Shown: positions 17,972 through 28,143, numbered from the stretch's first letter. The stretch: DNA of 64,000 nucleotides from Lachnospiraceae bacterium (GCA_024685315.1 JAIKVW010000013.1:1-64000), one strand, 5' to 3'. Numbers and translations: made by a program. Notes: a model not told the origin generated them from the sequence alone.

Positions 17972-18190
17972 CTAAAATTCTATCTCGCAGTCATCCTCTA
18001 CTTTGCGGCAGTTCTTAAGAACGGCCGGCATGACCTCGGCAGGGTCAGCCCCGTCTTCGAATTCGACCTTCATTTTGAGGGCCATAAAGTTCACCACCGC
18101 GTCCTTCACGCCGGGGGTGTTCTTCGCTGCGATCTCCATCTTGTTAGCGCAGTTCGCGCAGTCAACCTCGATCTTATAAGTCTTTTTCAT
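17972..18190 (-). CDS. Free-standing heavy-metal-associated (HMA) domain protein
   Basis: A 72-residue ferredoxin-like metallochaperone with the metal-binding motif DCANCANK (Cys11 and Cys14). The C-terminus DDCEIEF adds another Cys with acidic residues, which may help bind Zn or Cd. It is the first gene of the operon, ahead of the P-type ATPase, and replaces the HMA domain missing from that pump. TGGAGG precedes the ATG. A consensus promoter and an ArsR/SmtB-like operator lie directly upstream. Confidence 0.9.
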   Translation of the reverse strand: MKKTYKIEVDCANCANKMEIAAKNTPGVKDAVVNFMALKMKVEFEDGADPAEVMPAVLKNCRKVEDDCEIEF

Positions 18191-18216
18191 AGAGAACGGC
18201 CTCCATTTAATTTATC

Positions 18217-18236
18217 ATCTGAACAACTGTTCAGAT
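18217..18236 (-). promoter_or_regulatory. ArsR/SmtB-like operator
   Basis: A perfect 8-bp inverted repeat, ATCTGAAC-AACT-GTTCAGAT. The TGAAC(A)...(T)GTTCA core is the pattern bound by zinc/cadmium sensors of the ArsR/SmtB family. It overlaps the expected transcription start of the HMA-ATPase operon, a position fit for repression. No ArsR-type gene is in the window. Confidence 0.75.
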
Positions 18237-18247
18237 ATTATGGATCC

Positions 18248-18275
18248 ATTATACCACAGCTGCGGCGTCTGTCAA
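18248..18275 (-). promoter_or_regulatory. Consensus sigma-A promoter of the metal-efflux operon
   Basis: On the minus strand TTGACA (18270-18275) and TATAAT (18248-18253) match both consensus hexamers, with a 16-bp spacer. Such a strong promoter needs repression, which fits the operator just downstream. Confidence 0.85.
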
Positions 18276-18327
18276 CAGGGAAATGGATATATTATGACTC
18301 TCTTTGCCATGGACTGGGGGGTAAAAA

Positions 18328-19293
18328 GTGACAATGGGTGTAACTATTCATTACTTCTATGACGAGAACGGGTCGCCCTTCGCGGTCTACGTGGGGAGCG
18401 CTAAATACCTCTATGAGAAAGATCTTCAAGGAGACATCATCGGCCTCATTGATACGAACGGGGCGCTTGTAGTAAAATACAGCTATGATGCCTGGGGGAA
18501 GGTCACGAAGACAGACGTGGCCCAGACGACCGCGTCGGCCACTGCGATGTCGAACAACCACCTGCTTTACAGGGGATACTACTACGACAGCGAGACAGGG
18601 CTCTACTACCTGAATTCGAGGTACTATGACCCTGAGGTTGGAAGGTTCATAAACGCGGACGTCTTTGTCAGCACCGGGCAGGGCCTGCATAGCTCTAATA
18701 TGTACGCGTATTGCGGGAACAACCCGGTGAACAAAAGCGATTCCGACGGGGAGCTGGCTGGCTGGATAATTAGCGGCATAGTTGGTGCTATTATAGGCGG
18801 AGCGTCTTCAGCCATAAATGACGCAATAATGGGCAGGGAAGTAACTGTTGGGTCAGTTGTGAAAGGTGCAGCAGTAGGATTTGTTTCTGGAGTGGTCTCT
18901 TCTATTAACCCAATATCATTCTACGATGAAGTTGCTGCGGCGGCAAGTTTTGTAGTAACATTAGTGGGATCAAAGATGTCTGGTAGCTCAATCGGAGAAG
19001 CATTTTATTCGGCCACACTTGCTGGGATTGCAACATATGCATCAAAAAAACTGCATGCTTCTGTCTTGGGAGAAATGTCAGAGGGCCTACAAAAAGAAGC
19101 AGGTAAAACAATCATTAGCTTTTTTACATCACAGGAAATTGAACTCGTAGGCTCTGTTGGGAGGGGGGTATATAAATACGCTCATCCAGATCAGGGAAAT
19201 AGCAGCAATGTCCCAGTGATAAACACATATCGGTCATATACGAAAACAATACACGGAGGAGGTCGGTGGACATGCAGAGCAATGGCATGGTAG
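18328..19293 (+). pseudogene. RHS-repeat protein, 3' fragment with toxin-tip region
   Basis: The reading frame (321 residues from a GTG) opens directly after a stop, without a signal peptide or the long RHS repeat array, so it is the displaced or truncated 3' end of an RHS gene. Residues 5-140 form the RHS core (YLYEKDLQGDIIGLID, YDAWGKV, YRGYYYDSETGLYYLNSRYYDPEVGRF in part, ending NPVNKSDSDG). The variable tip (about 141-321) begins with Gly/Ala-rich hydrophobic segments and ends in a short polar region with GGGRWTCRAMAW. Composition turns AT-rich after about 18760, as expected for an exchanged toxin tip. I cannot assign the toxin activity. It may be silent, or serve as a donor cassette for a full RHS gene elsewhere. 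Confidence 0.75.
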
Positions 19294-19304
19294 GAGGCTC
19301 CTGT

Positions 19305-19889
19305 ATGATTGTTAAGCGTCCTAGAAGAGAACGCCAGGAGGCAATAGTTGCCTCAATCATGATTCCAGTGTCCATAGTTGCCTCGCTCATCGCTTGCATT
19401 CAATCACCTAATATAGATGGACCGGGTGTAACATCAAAGATAGCACAGATAATAATTATTATTAGCGTTTGTTTCCTTATTACACTTTTTATTATAGCGA
19501 TCCGAAACGGTATGAGGGTGTTCTGCATAGACGAAAAAGGTATAACAAACGTTAGCTTTGGAAAACAAGGCATGGTAATACCATGGTCATCCTTTCTCTC
19601 GATAGAGCGACATATAGTTAAATTGGAACAATATATGGGACCCGACTATTATGATGGAGTGTTGTGCAGCAGAATACCCCTTGAGATTCACTCAGATACA
19701 AGATTATATCATGCAGGGCATACATCCGATCTTTATGTAGAATACAAGTGGCTATTTCTGAACAAGTCCAATGTCATTGACCTTGTGCTGGAAGAAGATC
19801 AATATGAGGAGTTCCTGAGTTACATCCCTCAGGAACTCTTCGATAAAGGAATTGTAAAACTAGGCAGAACAGACTCCCTCCAGCCCTGA
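19305..19889 (+). CDS. Candidate immunity protein for the RHS tip (two TM segments, PH-like domain)
   Basis: This gene follows the RHS tip immediately: the toxin stop TAG (19291-19293) overlaps the AGGAGG ribosome site of the ATG at 19305, so expression is coupled. A longer frame from 19266 is possible but lacks a ribosome site. The product has about 194 residues, with two hydrophobic segments (about 18-38 and 54-76) and a C-terminal region (about 85-150) with a VFCIDEKGITN and MVIPWSSFLSIE pattern like a bacterial PH domain. Position, coupling and AT-richness suggest an immunity protein; the domain call is by eye. The function is unproven. Confidence 0.55.
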   Translation: MIVKRPRRERQEAIVASIMIPVSIVASLIACIQSPNIDGPGVTSKIAQIIIIISVCFLITLFIIAIRNGMRVFCIDEKGITNVSFGKQGMVIPWSSFLSIERHIVKLEQYMGPDYYDGVLCSRIPLEIHSDTRLYHAGHTSDLYVEYKWLFLNKSNVIDLVLEEDQYEEFLSYIPQELFDKGIVKLGRTDSLQP

Positions 19890-19892
19890 GTA

Positions 19893-20090
19893 TCTCTACA
19901 GCGCATACAATAATCCCGACGAACGGCTCATCACCAGGATAGGGGAGAACTTAAGGTCATGGTTTTTAATGTTAAGAATGACAAGAGTACCGAATACTCA
20001 AAAACACGCAAAATGCGTTTTTGTATTGGAGATTCATAGTATTCCCGTCATATTTCTTTTGATAGTACCTTTTATTTAGCTAAAGACTGT
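19893..20090 (+). other. Non-coding stretch with possible toxin-tip remnant and hairpin
   Basis: One frame reads EYLYSAYNNPDERLITRIGEN, which looks like the end of another coding region (perhaps a discarded RHS tip), but it has no start of its own. A hairpin at about 20000-20023 (AAAAACACGCA/TGCGTTTTT) with a T run probably terminates the toxin-immunity transcript; it is nested in a GAATACT/AGTATTC inverted repeat. The rest of the gap up to 20304 shows no gene. Confidence 0.35.
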
Positions 20091-20244
20091 CCCTTTTATA
20101 CAATGGTCTACAAGGAGATTTTAGCGTGCTTCTTAGTGGCAATTGGGGATTTGAAGTAATTGAAAGAGAGCTCTGAAGCCTGGTTTTATTCACTGCGATG
20201 AATTTCGCCCAATACTCTCCTTGATTTTTTCTATGATATAGTTT

Positions 20245-20270
20245 GAGCGGACGGGGATTCCCGTCCGCTC
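20245..20270. terminator. Strong hairpin between the RHS region and the opp operon
   Basis: GAGCGGACGGG pairs perfectly with CCCGTCCGCTC around GATT (11 bp). The T run is weak on both sides (TTCCTGTT on plus). It probably ends the opp transcript or protects its 3' end. Confidence 0.5.
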
Positions 20271-20304
20271 TTCCTGTTAATAAATCTAATGTTTTTTGAA
20301 GATC

Positions 20305-20514
20305 TCAGGTCCATGCTATTATCATCAGCAGTATCACGACCCCGAAAACGACGATATAGACCGCGCCTATCAGCAGCCCTGCCTTCAGGGCCTGCCAGAT
20401 AAGGCCGAGTCTCTCTTTGAAAGTAAAGGGGACGTCTTCGCGCTCTTCCCTCTGCTCCTTCAGTTCTTCTCTTATGCGTTCCGCTTCGTCAATTTTCGTC
20501 CAGTCTTCGTTCAT
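20305..20514 (-). CDS. Small single-pass membrane protein at the end of the opp operon
   Basis: The 69 residues consist of a charged N-terminus (DEAERIREELKEQREERED) and one long hydrophobic helix (about 44-67, ending MIIAWT). It begins three bases after oppF stops, so it is surely cotranscribed. I do not recognise the family. It may interact with or tune the peptide permease, but that is only suggested by position. Confidence 0.65.
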   Translation of the reverse strand: MNEDWTKIDEAERIREELKEQREEREDVPFTFKERLGLIWQALKAGLLIGAVYIVVFGVVILLMIIAWT

Positions 20515-20517
20515 AAA

Positions 20518-21584
20518 TTATGCTTCTGTTTCGGATCCTGTTCCTACGTCTTTAGCGTCATCATAGAGATGGCAGTTCACGAAATGCCCGGGCTCGATCT
20601 CCTTCTGTGCGGGAGTCTCGGTCTTGCAGCATTCCATGCAGTACTTGCACCTGGTGTGGAACTTGCATCCCGAAGGCGGATTAGCAGGCGAAGGGATCGA
20701 CCCTTCAAGTACTATCCTGTTCATCTTCGCCCTGGGATCAGGCATAGGTATCGCTGAGAACAGCGCCTGAGTGTACGGATGAAGAGGATTGCTGAAGATA
20801 TCCTTCTTGTCGCCGTACTCTACAAGGTTTCCAAGGTACATGACTCCGACAACGTCTGAAATGTGCTCTACGACCGAAAGATCGTGGGAGATGAAGAGAT
20901 ACGAAAGATTTCTTTCCTCCTGGCGTTCTCTCAGCAGGTTGATGATCTGCGCCTGGATCGAAACGTCAAGCGCGGATACAGGCTCGTCGCAGACTACAAA
21001 TTCAGGCTTCAGCGCGAGTGCCCTTGCGATGCAGATACGCTGGCGCTGACCTCCGGAGAATTCATGCGGGTACCTGTCTTTGTGGAAAGGCTGGAGACCG
21101 CACTCGTCCATTACCTGGTCGATATAGTCCTCATATTCGTTCGAAGACACCAGGTTGTGCTCCTTTACGGCCTCTCCGATGATCTCGCCGACAGGCATTC
21201 TCGGGGAAAGGCTTGAGAAGGGATCCTGGAAGATGATCTGCATCTCGGTTCGGATGTCGCGGAGCTCCTGCTTGTTGAGGTCAAAGACTTCTCGTCCGTT
21301 AAAAAGCACGTCTCCTGAGGTCTTTGTGTCATACAGGCGGAGGACGGTACGGCCGAGTGTGGTCTTGCCGCATCCGGACTCTCCTACGAGGCCCATCGTA
21401 GTACCTCTCTTAAGGGAAAAGGTAACGCCGTCAACGGCCTTAACGTAGCCGACGACACGCGAAACCATTCCGCCCTTAATGGGGAAATGCTTCTTGAGGG
21501 CCCTTACCTTGAGAATAAACTGCTCGTCATAGCCCTCAGCTCTCTTTATTTCTTCGGGAGAAACGGTATTAACAACATCTGCCA

Positions 21585-21585
<1 letters not shown>
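20518..21585 (-). CDS. oppF: Oligopeptide ABC transporter ATPase OppF
   Basis: Second ATPase of the peptide importer, 355 residues. Walker A GESGCGKTT, the signature FSGGQRQRI and Walker B FVVCDEPVSALD are intact. The C-terminal oligopeptide-ABC domain includes the cysteine motif CKFHTRCKYCMECC, which in OppF/DppF proteins can bind an Fe-S cluster. The ATG overlaps the oppD stop (TAATG), and GGAGG lies within the end of oppD. Substrate range cannot be read from the ATPase. Confidence 0.92.
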
Positions 21586-22859
<1,274 letters not shown>

Positions 22860-22872
22860 AGTTATCCCCTCC

Positions 22873-24498
22873 TTATCTCTTCATCCTGGGATCGAATGCA
22901 TCCCTCAGGCCGTCGCCGACCAGGTTGAACGCAAGGACCGTGAGCAGCAGGCATACGCCGGCCGGAATCCATATGAACCAGTAGTTCGTAAGAACGAAGG
23001 TATTGTTAACGTCGTTAATGATATTGCCCCACGATGCGAAAGGATACTTGACGCCGAGTCCCAGGAAGGACAGGGTCGCCTCGGTAATGATCGTACCGCC
23101 AAGGCTCATGGTCATGGTAACGATGAGCTGAGGGATAACGTTCGGGATCAGGTGCCTGAATATCCTTCTGGATACCCTGACGCCTGTAGCCTCTGTTGCG
23201 ATCATGAATTCCTGCTCACGGAGAGAAAGGATCTGTCCGCGCACAAGCCTTGCGATCCCGGGCCATCCGAGGAAGCCGAGTATCAGCATCATGTAGATCA
23301 TTCGTACCTGCGAATCTACCTTCTGAGCATCCATCATTGCGCCCAGGATAATGAATATGGGCATCGAAGGGATGCAGTAGAAGACGTCGACTATACGCAT
23401 GATAAGGTTATCGACCCAGCCTCCGAAGTATCCGGAAATACCGCCCATGATGACTCCGATGATGGTCTCGATAAATACTACAATGAAACCGATGTAAAGC
23501 GATACACGTCCGCCGTACATAAGACGCGTGAGCATGTCCATACCATTTGAGTCGGTTCCGAGAGGGTGTGCCTTGCTCGGAGAAGCGTAGGTATCATACA
23601 CGTATACCTGGGTGGTCTGGAGTACCGACCACTGCATGGTGCGCGCGTCGTATGAAAGCGTGTAGGTCGCGGTAGTTCCGTCGGTATCGGTAAAGGTGAA
23701 TTCCTTGTCGCCGTTCATAATGGACTCAACCAGCTCTTCCTTGAACTGGCGGGTCAGGAACTGGTCAGGCATGATCGGGTTTACGATATAGCGGCTTACA
23801 TAAGCAACATCCGCTCCGCCGCAGAGTACTCCGCCTCCATCGTCAACCTCATAGGTCTTTCCTTCGTATTCGAAAGAAGCCTCTCCGTTTACAAAGGCCT
23901 TGATGATCTCATACTGAAGCTCAAAAGAGAGCTTGTCCGATGAAGATGCAGGGCTCACTATTTCATAGGATGCGAGTGCAGCGATCTGTCCGTCGACATA
24001 TATGCCGTAGAAGTCTTCGCCTTCCTCCTGCAGTGTGTAGGTTACGCCCTTCGCTTCAAAGGTATCGTCGCCCTTTGTAATTGCAAGGTAGAACTGCGCC
24101 TGGGCAAGTCCGGAGAAATTGACCCCGTCTGCGGAAGCATAGCGCCACTCCTTATTTTCCTTGACAGCCGCATACTCTGTCTTCGCCTCGTCATAACGGA
24201 AGAACTTCTGATCCTCCTTGTACGGAGTGATCAGTCCGCCGATGAACGAGAACACGAACATGAACGCGAGGATAATAAGTCCGGTGACCGCGACTTTGTT
24301 CCTGAAAAAGCGCTTTGCAACAAGCGCCCCGGGCGAGAGGGTCTTGACCCTTCGGTCATCGTTCAGTGAATACTCTTCCTGAGAATTGTCCGAACCTTCT
24401 GCAGCTGCAGACACCTTTTCGTCCACGGTTTCAGTGCTGTTTAATTCTTCATTAACGATTCCGCTTTCGCGGCCGTCATTATTTTCAAAATCACTCAA
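22873..24498 (-). CDS. oppC: Oligopeptide ABC permease OppC with a large extracytoplasmic insert
   Basis: Inner-membrane permease, 541 residues instead of about 300. An acidic N-terminal tail (1-50) precedes TM1 (70-90). Then comes a polar insert of roughly 210 residues (about 95-308) before the normal OppC core, which begins HPLGTDSNGMD (311-321). The insert, on the outer face, shows two similar beta-rich patterns (DTFEAKGVTYTL and ASFEYEGKTYEV), suggesting a small repeated fold. The EAA loop (EATGVRVSRRIFRHL) is intact. The start is TTG at 24498, seven bases after GGAGGTG. The insert may contact the substrate protein; long OppC proteins occur in related Clostridia, so this is a lineage trait rather than damage. 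Confidence 0.9.
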   Translation of the reverse strand: MSDFENNDGRESGIVNEELNSTETVDEKVSAAAEGSDNSQEEYSLNDDRRVKTLSPGALVAKRFFRNKVAVTGLIILAFMFVFSFIGGLITPYKEDQKFFRYDEAKTEYAAVKENKEWRYASADGVNFSGLAQAQFYLAITKGDDTFEAKGVTYTLQEEGEDFYGIYVDGQIAALASYEIVSPASSSDKLSFELQYEIIKAFVNGEASFEYEGKTYEVDDGGGVLCGGADVAYVSRYIVNPIMPDQFLTRQFKEELVESIMNGDKEFTFTDTDGTTATYTLSYDARTMQWSVLQTTQVYVYDTYASPSKAHPLGTDSNGMDMLTRLMYGGRVSLYIGFIVVFIETIIGVIMGGISGYFGGWVDNLIMRIVDVFYCIPSMPIFIILGAMMDAQKVDSQVRMIYMMLILGFLGWPGIARLVRGQILSLREQEFMIATEATGVRVSRRIFRHLIPNVIPQLIVTMTMSLGGTIITEATLSFLGLGVKYPFASWGNIINDVNNTFVLTNYWFIWIPAGVCLLLTVLAFNLVGDGLRDAFDPRMKR

Positions 24499-24514
24499 AA
24501 CGGCACCTCCTCTC

Positions 24515-25504
24515 TTAGTCTGCGATCCTTACGCGCGGGTCGACCACGGCGTAAAGAATATCTGAGATGAGGTTGCCAAGAAGCGTCAGCACAGCCAGGA
24601 ATACCAGGTAGAACATTGAGAACGGTATGTCTCCCGAAACCATCGACTGATATGAAACATATCCGATGCCGGGGATGGAGAACAGCGTCTCGGTAATAAG
24701 CGCGCCGGAGAAAAGTCCGGGCAGGGAACCGCCGATTATAGTAACAAGCGGTATCAGGGTATTTCTGAATGCATGGTGGTAAATGACCCTTTTCTCGGAA
24801 AGGCCTTTTGCCCTTGCTGTACGTATATAGTCAGAATTCAGTACCTCCAGCATGTTAGTCCTGGTGTAACGCATAAGGGAACCAACGCTGATTACTACAA
24901 GTACTGTAATGGGAAGAACAAGGTGATGCGCCCTGTCCATGAACTGGCCCATAGGCGAGAGCTGGTCGTAATATCTGCCGATAAGGCCGCCCAGATCGAA
25001 CCACTGAAGTTTTACGCAGAACAGAAGCTTCAGCAGCGACGCAAAGAAGAAGGTGGGAAGCGATATTCCCGCCAGGGCGATAATAGTGATCGTATAGTCT
25101 GCTTTGCTGTACTGCTTTGTAGCTGCGATAACTCCGAGAGGGATCGCAATGATAAGCTCGAGAACAAAGGAAATTGCTCCCATGATAAACGAAAGGCCAA
25201 CGCAGCTCTTGAATTTTTCAATTACGGGGACCGTCCACTTCCAGCTGTCGCCGAAGTTTCCGCGGACCGCATTCCCGCACCAGGAAATAAATCCCGGAAT
25301 GATGCCCTTGTCCATACCGTAGGTCGCGGCAAGCTGCTCCATCCACTCTTCATATGTCTTGGAATTCGGCTGCATTGCCTTCTGACGAGCCACGGACTCG
25401 AGATACGAAGTCGGCAGGCTCCGCATCAGGACATAGACCAGAAAAGCAACTACTACCAGCAGGACCGCTGATATGATAAGTCGCTTGATAATAAATTTCC
25501 TCAT
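24515..25504 (-). CDS. oppB: Oligopeptide ABC permease OppB
   Basis: Permease partner of OppC, about 329 residues with six hydrophobic segments, N-terminal FIIKRLIISAVLLVVVAFLV and the EAA loop YIRTARAKGLSEKRVIYHHAFRNTL in part. The ATG at 25504 follows GGAGAGGAT; an upstream in-frame extension of 33 codons lacks a ribosome site and would run through the intergenic hairpins, so I reject it. It lies downstream of oppA across a 180-bp gap with two hairpins. Confidence 0.92.
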   Translation of the reverse strand: MRKFIIKRLIISAVLLVVVAFLVYVLMRSLPTSYLESVARQKAMQPNSKTYEEWMEQLAATYGMDKGIIPGFISWCGNAVRGNFGDSWKWTVPVIEKFKSCVGLSFIMGAISFVLELIIAIPLGVIAATKQYSKADYTITIIALAGISLPTFFFASLLKLLFCVKLQWFDLGGLIGRYYDQLSPMGQFMDRAHHLVLPITVLVVISVGSLMRYTRTNMLEVLNSDYIRTARAKGLSEKRVIYHHAFRNTLIPLVTIIGGSLPGLFSGALITETLFSIPGIGYVSYQSMVSGDIPFSMFYLVFLAVLTLLGNLISDILYAVVDPRVRIAD

Positions 25505-25555
25505 AAGATCCTCTCCAAACTGTTTTCGTCTTTGTCTTTTATTAGAACACTTAAT

Positions 25556-25652
25556 CGTGCAGAGAGACAGAAAGCTCCCTGCACGATATGGCCGGACAGA
25601 CACGGGGCTGTCCTTTGATGCATAGGGGCCGCGACGTATCGCAGCCCCGTGT
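25556..25652 (-). terminator. Two hairpins between oppA and oppB
   Basis: Stem one pairs 25600-25610 with 25642-25652 (ACACGGGGCTG/CAGCCCCGTGT, 11 bp). Stem two pairs 25556-25562 with 25579-25585 (CGTGCAG/CTGCACG). Neither is followed by a strong T run on the minus strand. They probably shield the 3' end of oppA mRNA or let only part of the transcripts read into oppB, giving excess binding protein. Confidence 0.6.
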
Positions 25653-25685
25653 ATACATCTTTCGTTTGGTTATTAAATCTTATGA

Positions 25686-28028
25686 TCAGTTGAGTTCGAT
25701 GTTCTCGATCTCGTTGAGCCAGCCATAGAATGTGGTGATATCAGGAGTAACGGTGTCAAGATTTACACGCTCGGTACTGAAGGTGATCGCATTCTGTCTC
25801 TGGTAGGTAGGAACTTCGCATGCCCAGTCAATGATGATGTCAAGGCACTCTTTGTAAACAGCCTTCCTGTAGTTCTGATCGGTGGACTTTCTTGCAGCCA
25901 TGATGAGGGTATCAAGCTCTTCATCAGCGATCTTGTACATGTAGTTGGATCCGCCTTCCTTAGCGTCGCTGAACTTGCCGCTGAAGTAGATCTGATACAT
26001 GTCGGGATCCTGGCTTGCGCCCCAAGCTGCTGCCCACATCTCGCCGGTGCCTGCACTAAGTGCATCCCAGAGGTCGGAGCTGTTGGTAAGATCCTGGATG
26101 GTAAGGGTAACGCCGATGGTAGCGAAAGCTTCGCTTGCGTCAGCGATGATGTTGAATGCAGGGTGGTTGCCGGTGCCGTCGCCGGGGATCATGAAGGTGT
26201 AGTCAAGCTTAGCGCCCTCAGGAGCTGCTGTAACCTTGCCGTCCTCAACGGTGAAGCCTGCTGCCTCGAAGAATCCAAGAGCTGCCTCGAGAGCTGCTGC
26301 GTACTTGTCTTCCTCGGACATGTCGGAGGTGTAGATAGGATTGCCCTCAACGTCAGTTGAGAAAGCGATCTGGTAACCTTCGTCGGTAGGCTGAGGAGCT
26401 GCCCATGAAGTGTTGGAAATAGGATACTGGATAACGGATGCAGCGTCGCCGTAGTAGGTGTTGATAGCTGCGTCACGGTATACGGAGAATACGGTTGCGA
26501 ATGCTTTACGAAGGTTCTTGGAAGCATCTGATCCGGACTCGCCGCCTACAGATACGTTTTCTGCGTTGATTCCGATGTAGCCGTAGCCAAGGTTGTCAAC
26601 AAGGCTGGTGGTGATAACGTCGCCGGAGATTTCCCCGTTGGAGTTCTGCTGAGCAACTGCCTTAGCGGTATCCTTGGACCATGAAGGATCGGTGATATCG
26701 ATCATCTTGTTTGCGATACCGTTGAGCTTGTCATCGTCATTGGACTCACGGAACTGAACGTACTTGGTCTTAGGAGCGCCCTTGAAGTAGAGATCGTTAG
26801 CTTCGAAGGATACGACACCGTCTTCATACTTAACGAACTTGTAAGGACCAGCGCCCATAGGCTGGGTTGTCTTAGACCTGACGATGCTGAGGTCGCCCTT
26901 GGTGAAACCGAAGGAATTGTTGTCATAATCATAGAGGCTTGCATCTCCATAGTAGTGCATAGGAGCGATGGAAACGGCGAGCTGGTAGATCATGGTAGCG
27001 TCAACTTCGGTAGCGACTATCCTGAGATGATAATCATCGATCTTCTGGATACCGGAAATGTTCGGAACATCCTCGCCGGTAGCGATACCCTTGGTGTAGC
27101 TTTCATACTCAGAGAACAGGTCGGTGATGGCAGAGCCTGCGGTCTCTGTGGAGATCATGCTGTTAAGGTCTCCGCCATAAGCTTCGAGCATGGTGTTGAA
27201 GATGTCAAGCTCGGTAGCGTCTGCAGGAACTTCGTATCCCCAGTTAGCCATAACGACATCCCAGGTATCCTCTTCTTTATTGTATCCGAGAGCGACAAGG
27301 TAATCCTTGATCTCGTTTACGAATGTAACAGCGCCTGCCTCATAGTCTTCCCAGAACTTGGTCTGAGTAGCCTCATCCCAGTTCGTGAAGTCGGTGTTGT
27401 CCTTGCCTGCTGCAAGAAGAAGGCTGAGGAGGGTCTGCATTCCTGAACGGTACTCTGTCATACCCTGGATCGGGCTGGAGAAGAGTGATGAAGATCCGTC
27501 ATAGGTAGGATCGCTGAGAACATACATTGAGAAAATGATGTCATCAACGGTAAGAGGCTCGCCGTCTGAGAATACGAGATCCTCGCGAAGTGTGAAATCG
27601 TAGAAAACGGTTCCGTCTTCATTCTCTGTTACTTCCAGATCTGCGGGTCCGTAGTAGGTGTAATCTGTGCCGTTGTAAGCGATGGTCTCGCCTTCGATTC
27701 CCTTGTAGATGATAGCGCCCTGGCGGTCGCTGTTAAGCAGGCCGAGCTGGGTCATAGCATATACATCCTGGTCATAAGCGGTCTCTGAGAAGAACGGTGA
27801 GAACTTCTCGTTGAAGTTGCTGTATCCGACAACGAGCGGGGTGTCTTCTGTAGCGCCGCCTGCTTCGGACTCGGTTTCGGTTGCTTCGCCGGTCTCGGCT
27901 GCTTCCGTCTCAGTAGGTGCTGTGGTCTCGGGAGCTGCGCTGCTGGAGCTTGAGCTTGAGCATGCTGCCATGCCAAGGACCATAGCTGCACTGAGACCTA
28001 AAGCAAGTACTTTAGTCATCTTTTTCAT
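25686..28028 (-). CDS. oppA: Peptide ABC transporter substrate-binding lipoprotein OppA
   Basis: Extracellular lipoprotein of the peptide importer, 780 residues, larger than the typical 530-600. The lipobox LGMAAC gives lipid-modified Cys23, followed by a Ser run and a Thr/Glu-rich linker (to about 65). The SBP_bac_5 fold follows, with FTLREDLVFSDGEPLTVDDI and a typical C-terminal region (EEELDTLIMAAR-like). Extra length lies in a helical insertion around 180-290. AAGGAGGAATTAGG precedes the ATG and a near-consensus promoter lies 78 bp upstream, so the gene is likely highly expressed. Confidence 0.92.
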   Translation of the reverse strand: MKKMTKVLALGLSAAMVLGMAACSSSSSSSAAPETTAPTETEAAETGEATETESEAGGATEDTPLVVGYSNFNEKFSPFFSETAYDQDVYAMTQLGLLNSDRQGAIIYKGIEGETIAYNGTDYTYYGPADLEVTENEDGTVFYDFTLREDLVFSDGEPLTVDDIIFSMYVLSDPTYDGSSSLFSSPIQGMTEYRSGMQTLLSLLLAAGKDNTDFTNWDEATQTKFWEDYEAGAVTFVNEIKDYLVALGYNKEEDTWDVVMANWGYEVPADATELDIFNTMLEAYGGDLNSMISTETAGSAITDLFSEYESYTKGIATGEDVPNISGIQKIDDYHLRIVATEVDATMIYQLAVSIAPMHYYGDASLYDYDNNSFGFTKGDLSIVRSKTTQPMGAGPYKFVKYEDGVVSFEANDLYFKGAPKTKYVQFRESNDDDKLNGIANKMIDITDPSWSKDTAKAVAQQNSNGEISGDVITTSLVDNLGYGYIGINAENVSVGGESGSDASKNLRKAFATVFSVYRDAAINTYYGDAASVIQYPISNTSWAAPQPTDEGYQIAFSTDVEGNPIYTSDMSEEDKYAAALEAALGFFEAAGFTVEDGKVTAAPEGAKLDYTFMIPGDGTGNHPAFNIIADASEAFATIGVTLTIQDLTNSSDLWDALSAGTGEMWAAAWGASQDPDMYQIYFSGKFSDAKEGGSNYMYKIADEELDTLIMAARKSTDQNYRKAVYKECLDIIIDWACEVPTYQRQNAITFSTERVNLDTVTPDITTFYGWLNEIENIELN

Positions 28029-28105
28029 CCTAATTCCTCCTTGTTAGAAATGACTGTTAAGTATCACCTTTGTATTGCTGCTTCCAGATGATACTAGATA
28101 ATCGT

Positions 28106-28134
28106 ATTTTACTTCTCTGGGGCCATTATGTCAA
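28106..28134 (-). promoter_or_regulatory. Promoter of the opp operon
   Basis: On the minus strand TTGACA (28129-28134) and TAAAAT (28106-28111) are separated by 17 bp. The transcript leader is about 70 nt. No CodY-like box could be assigned with confidence. Confidence 0.75.
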
Positions 28135-28143
28135 TAAAAAGGT

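Noticed and set aside
20125..20175. 16-codon frame starting GTG after AAGGAG
   Set aside because: It is too short and has no terminator, conservation evidence or hydrophobic/toxin-like pattern.
24515..25603. Longer OppB starting at 25603
   Set aside because: The extra 33 codons read through the intergenic hairpins and lack a ribosome site, while the ATG at 25504 has GGAGAGGAT.
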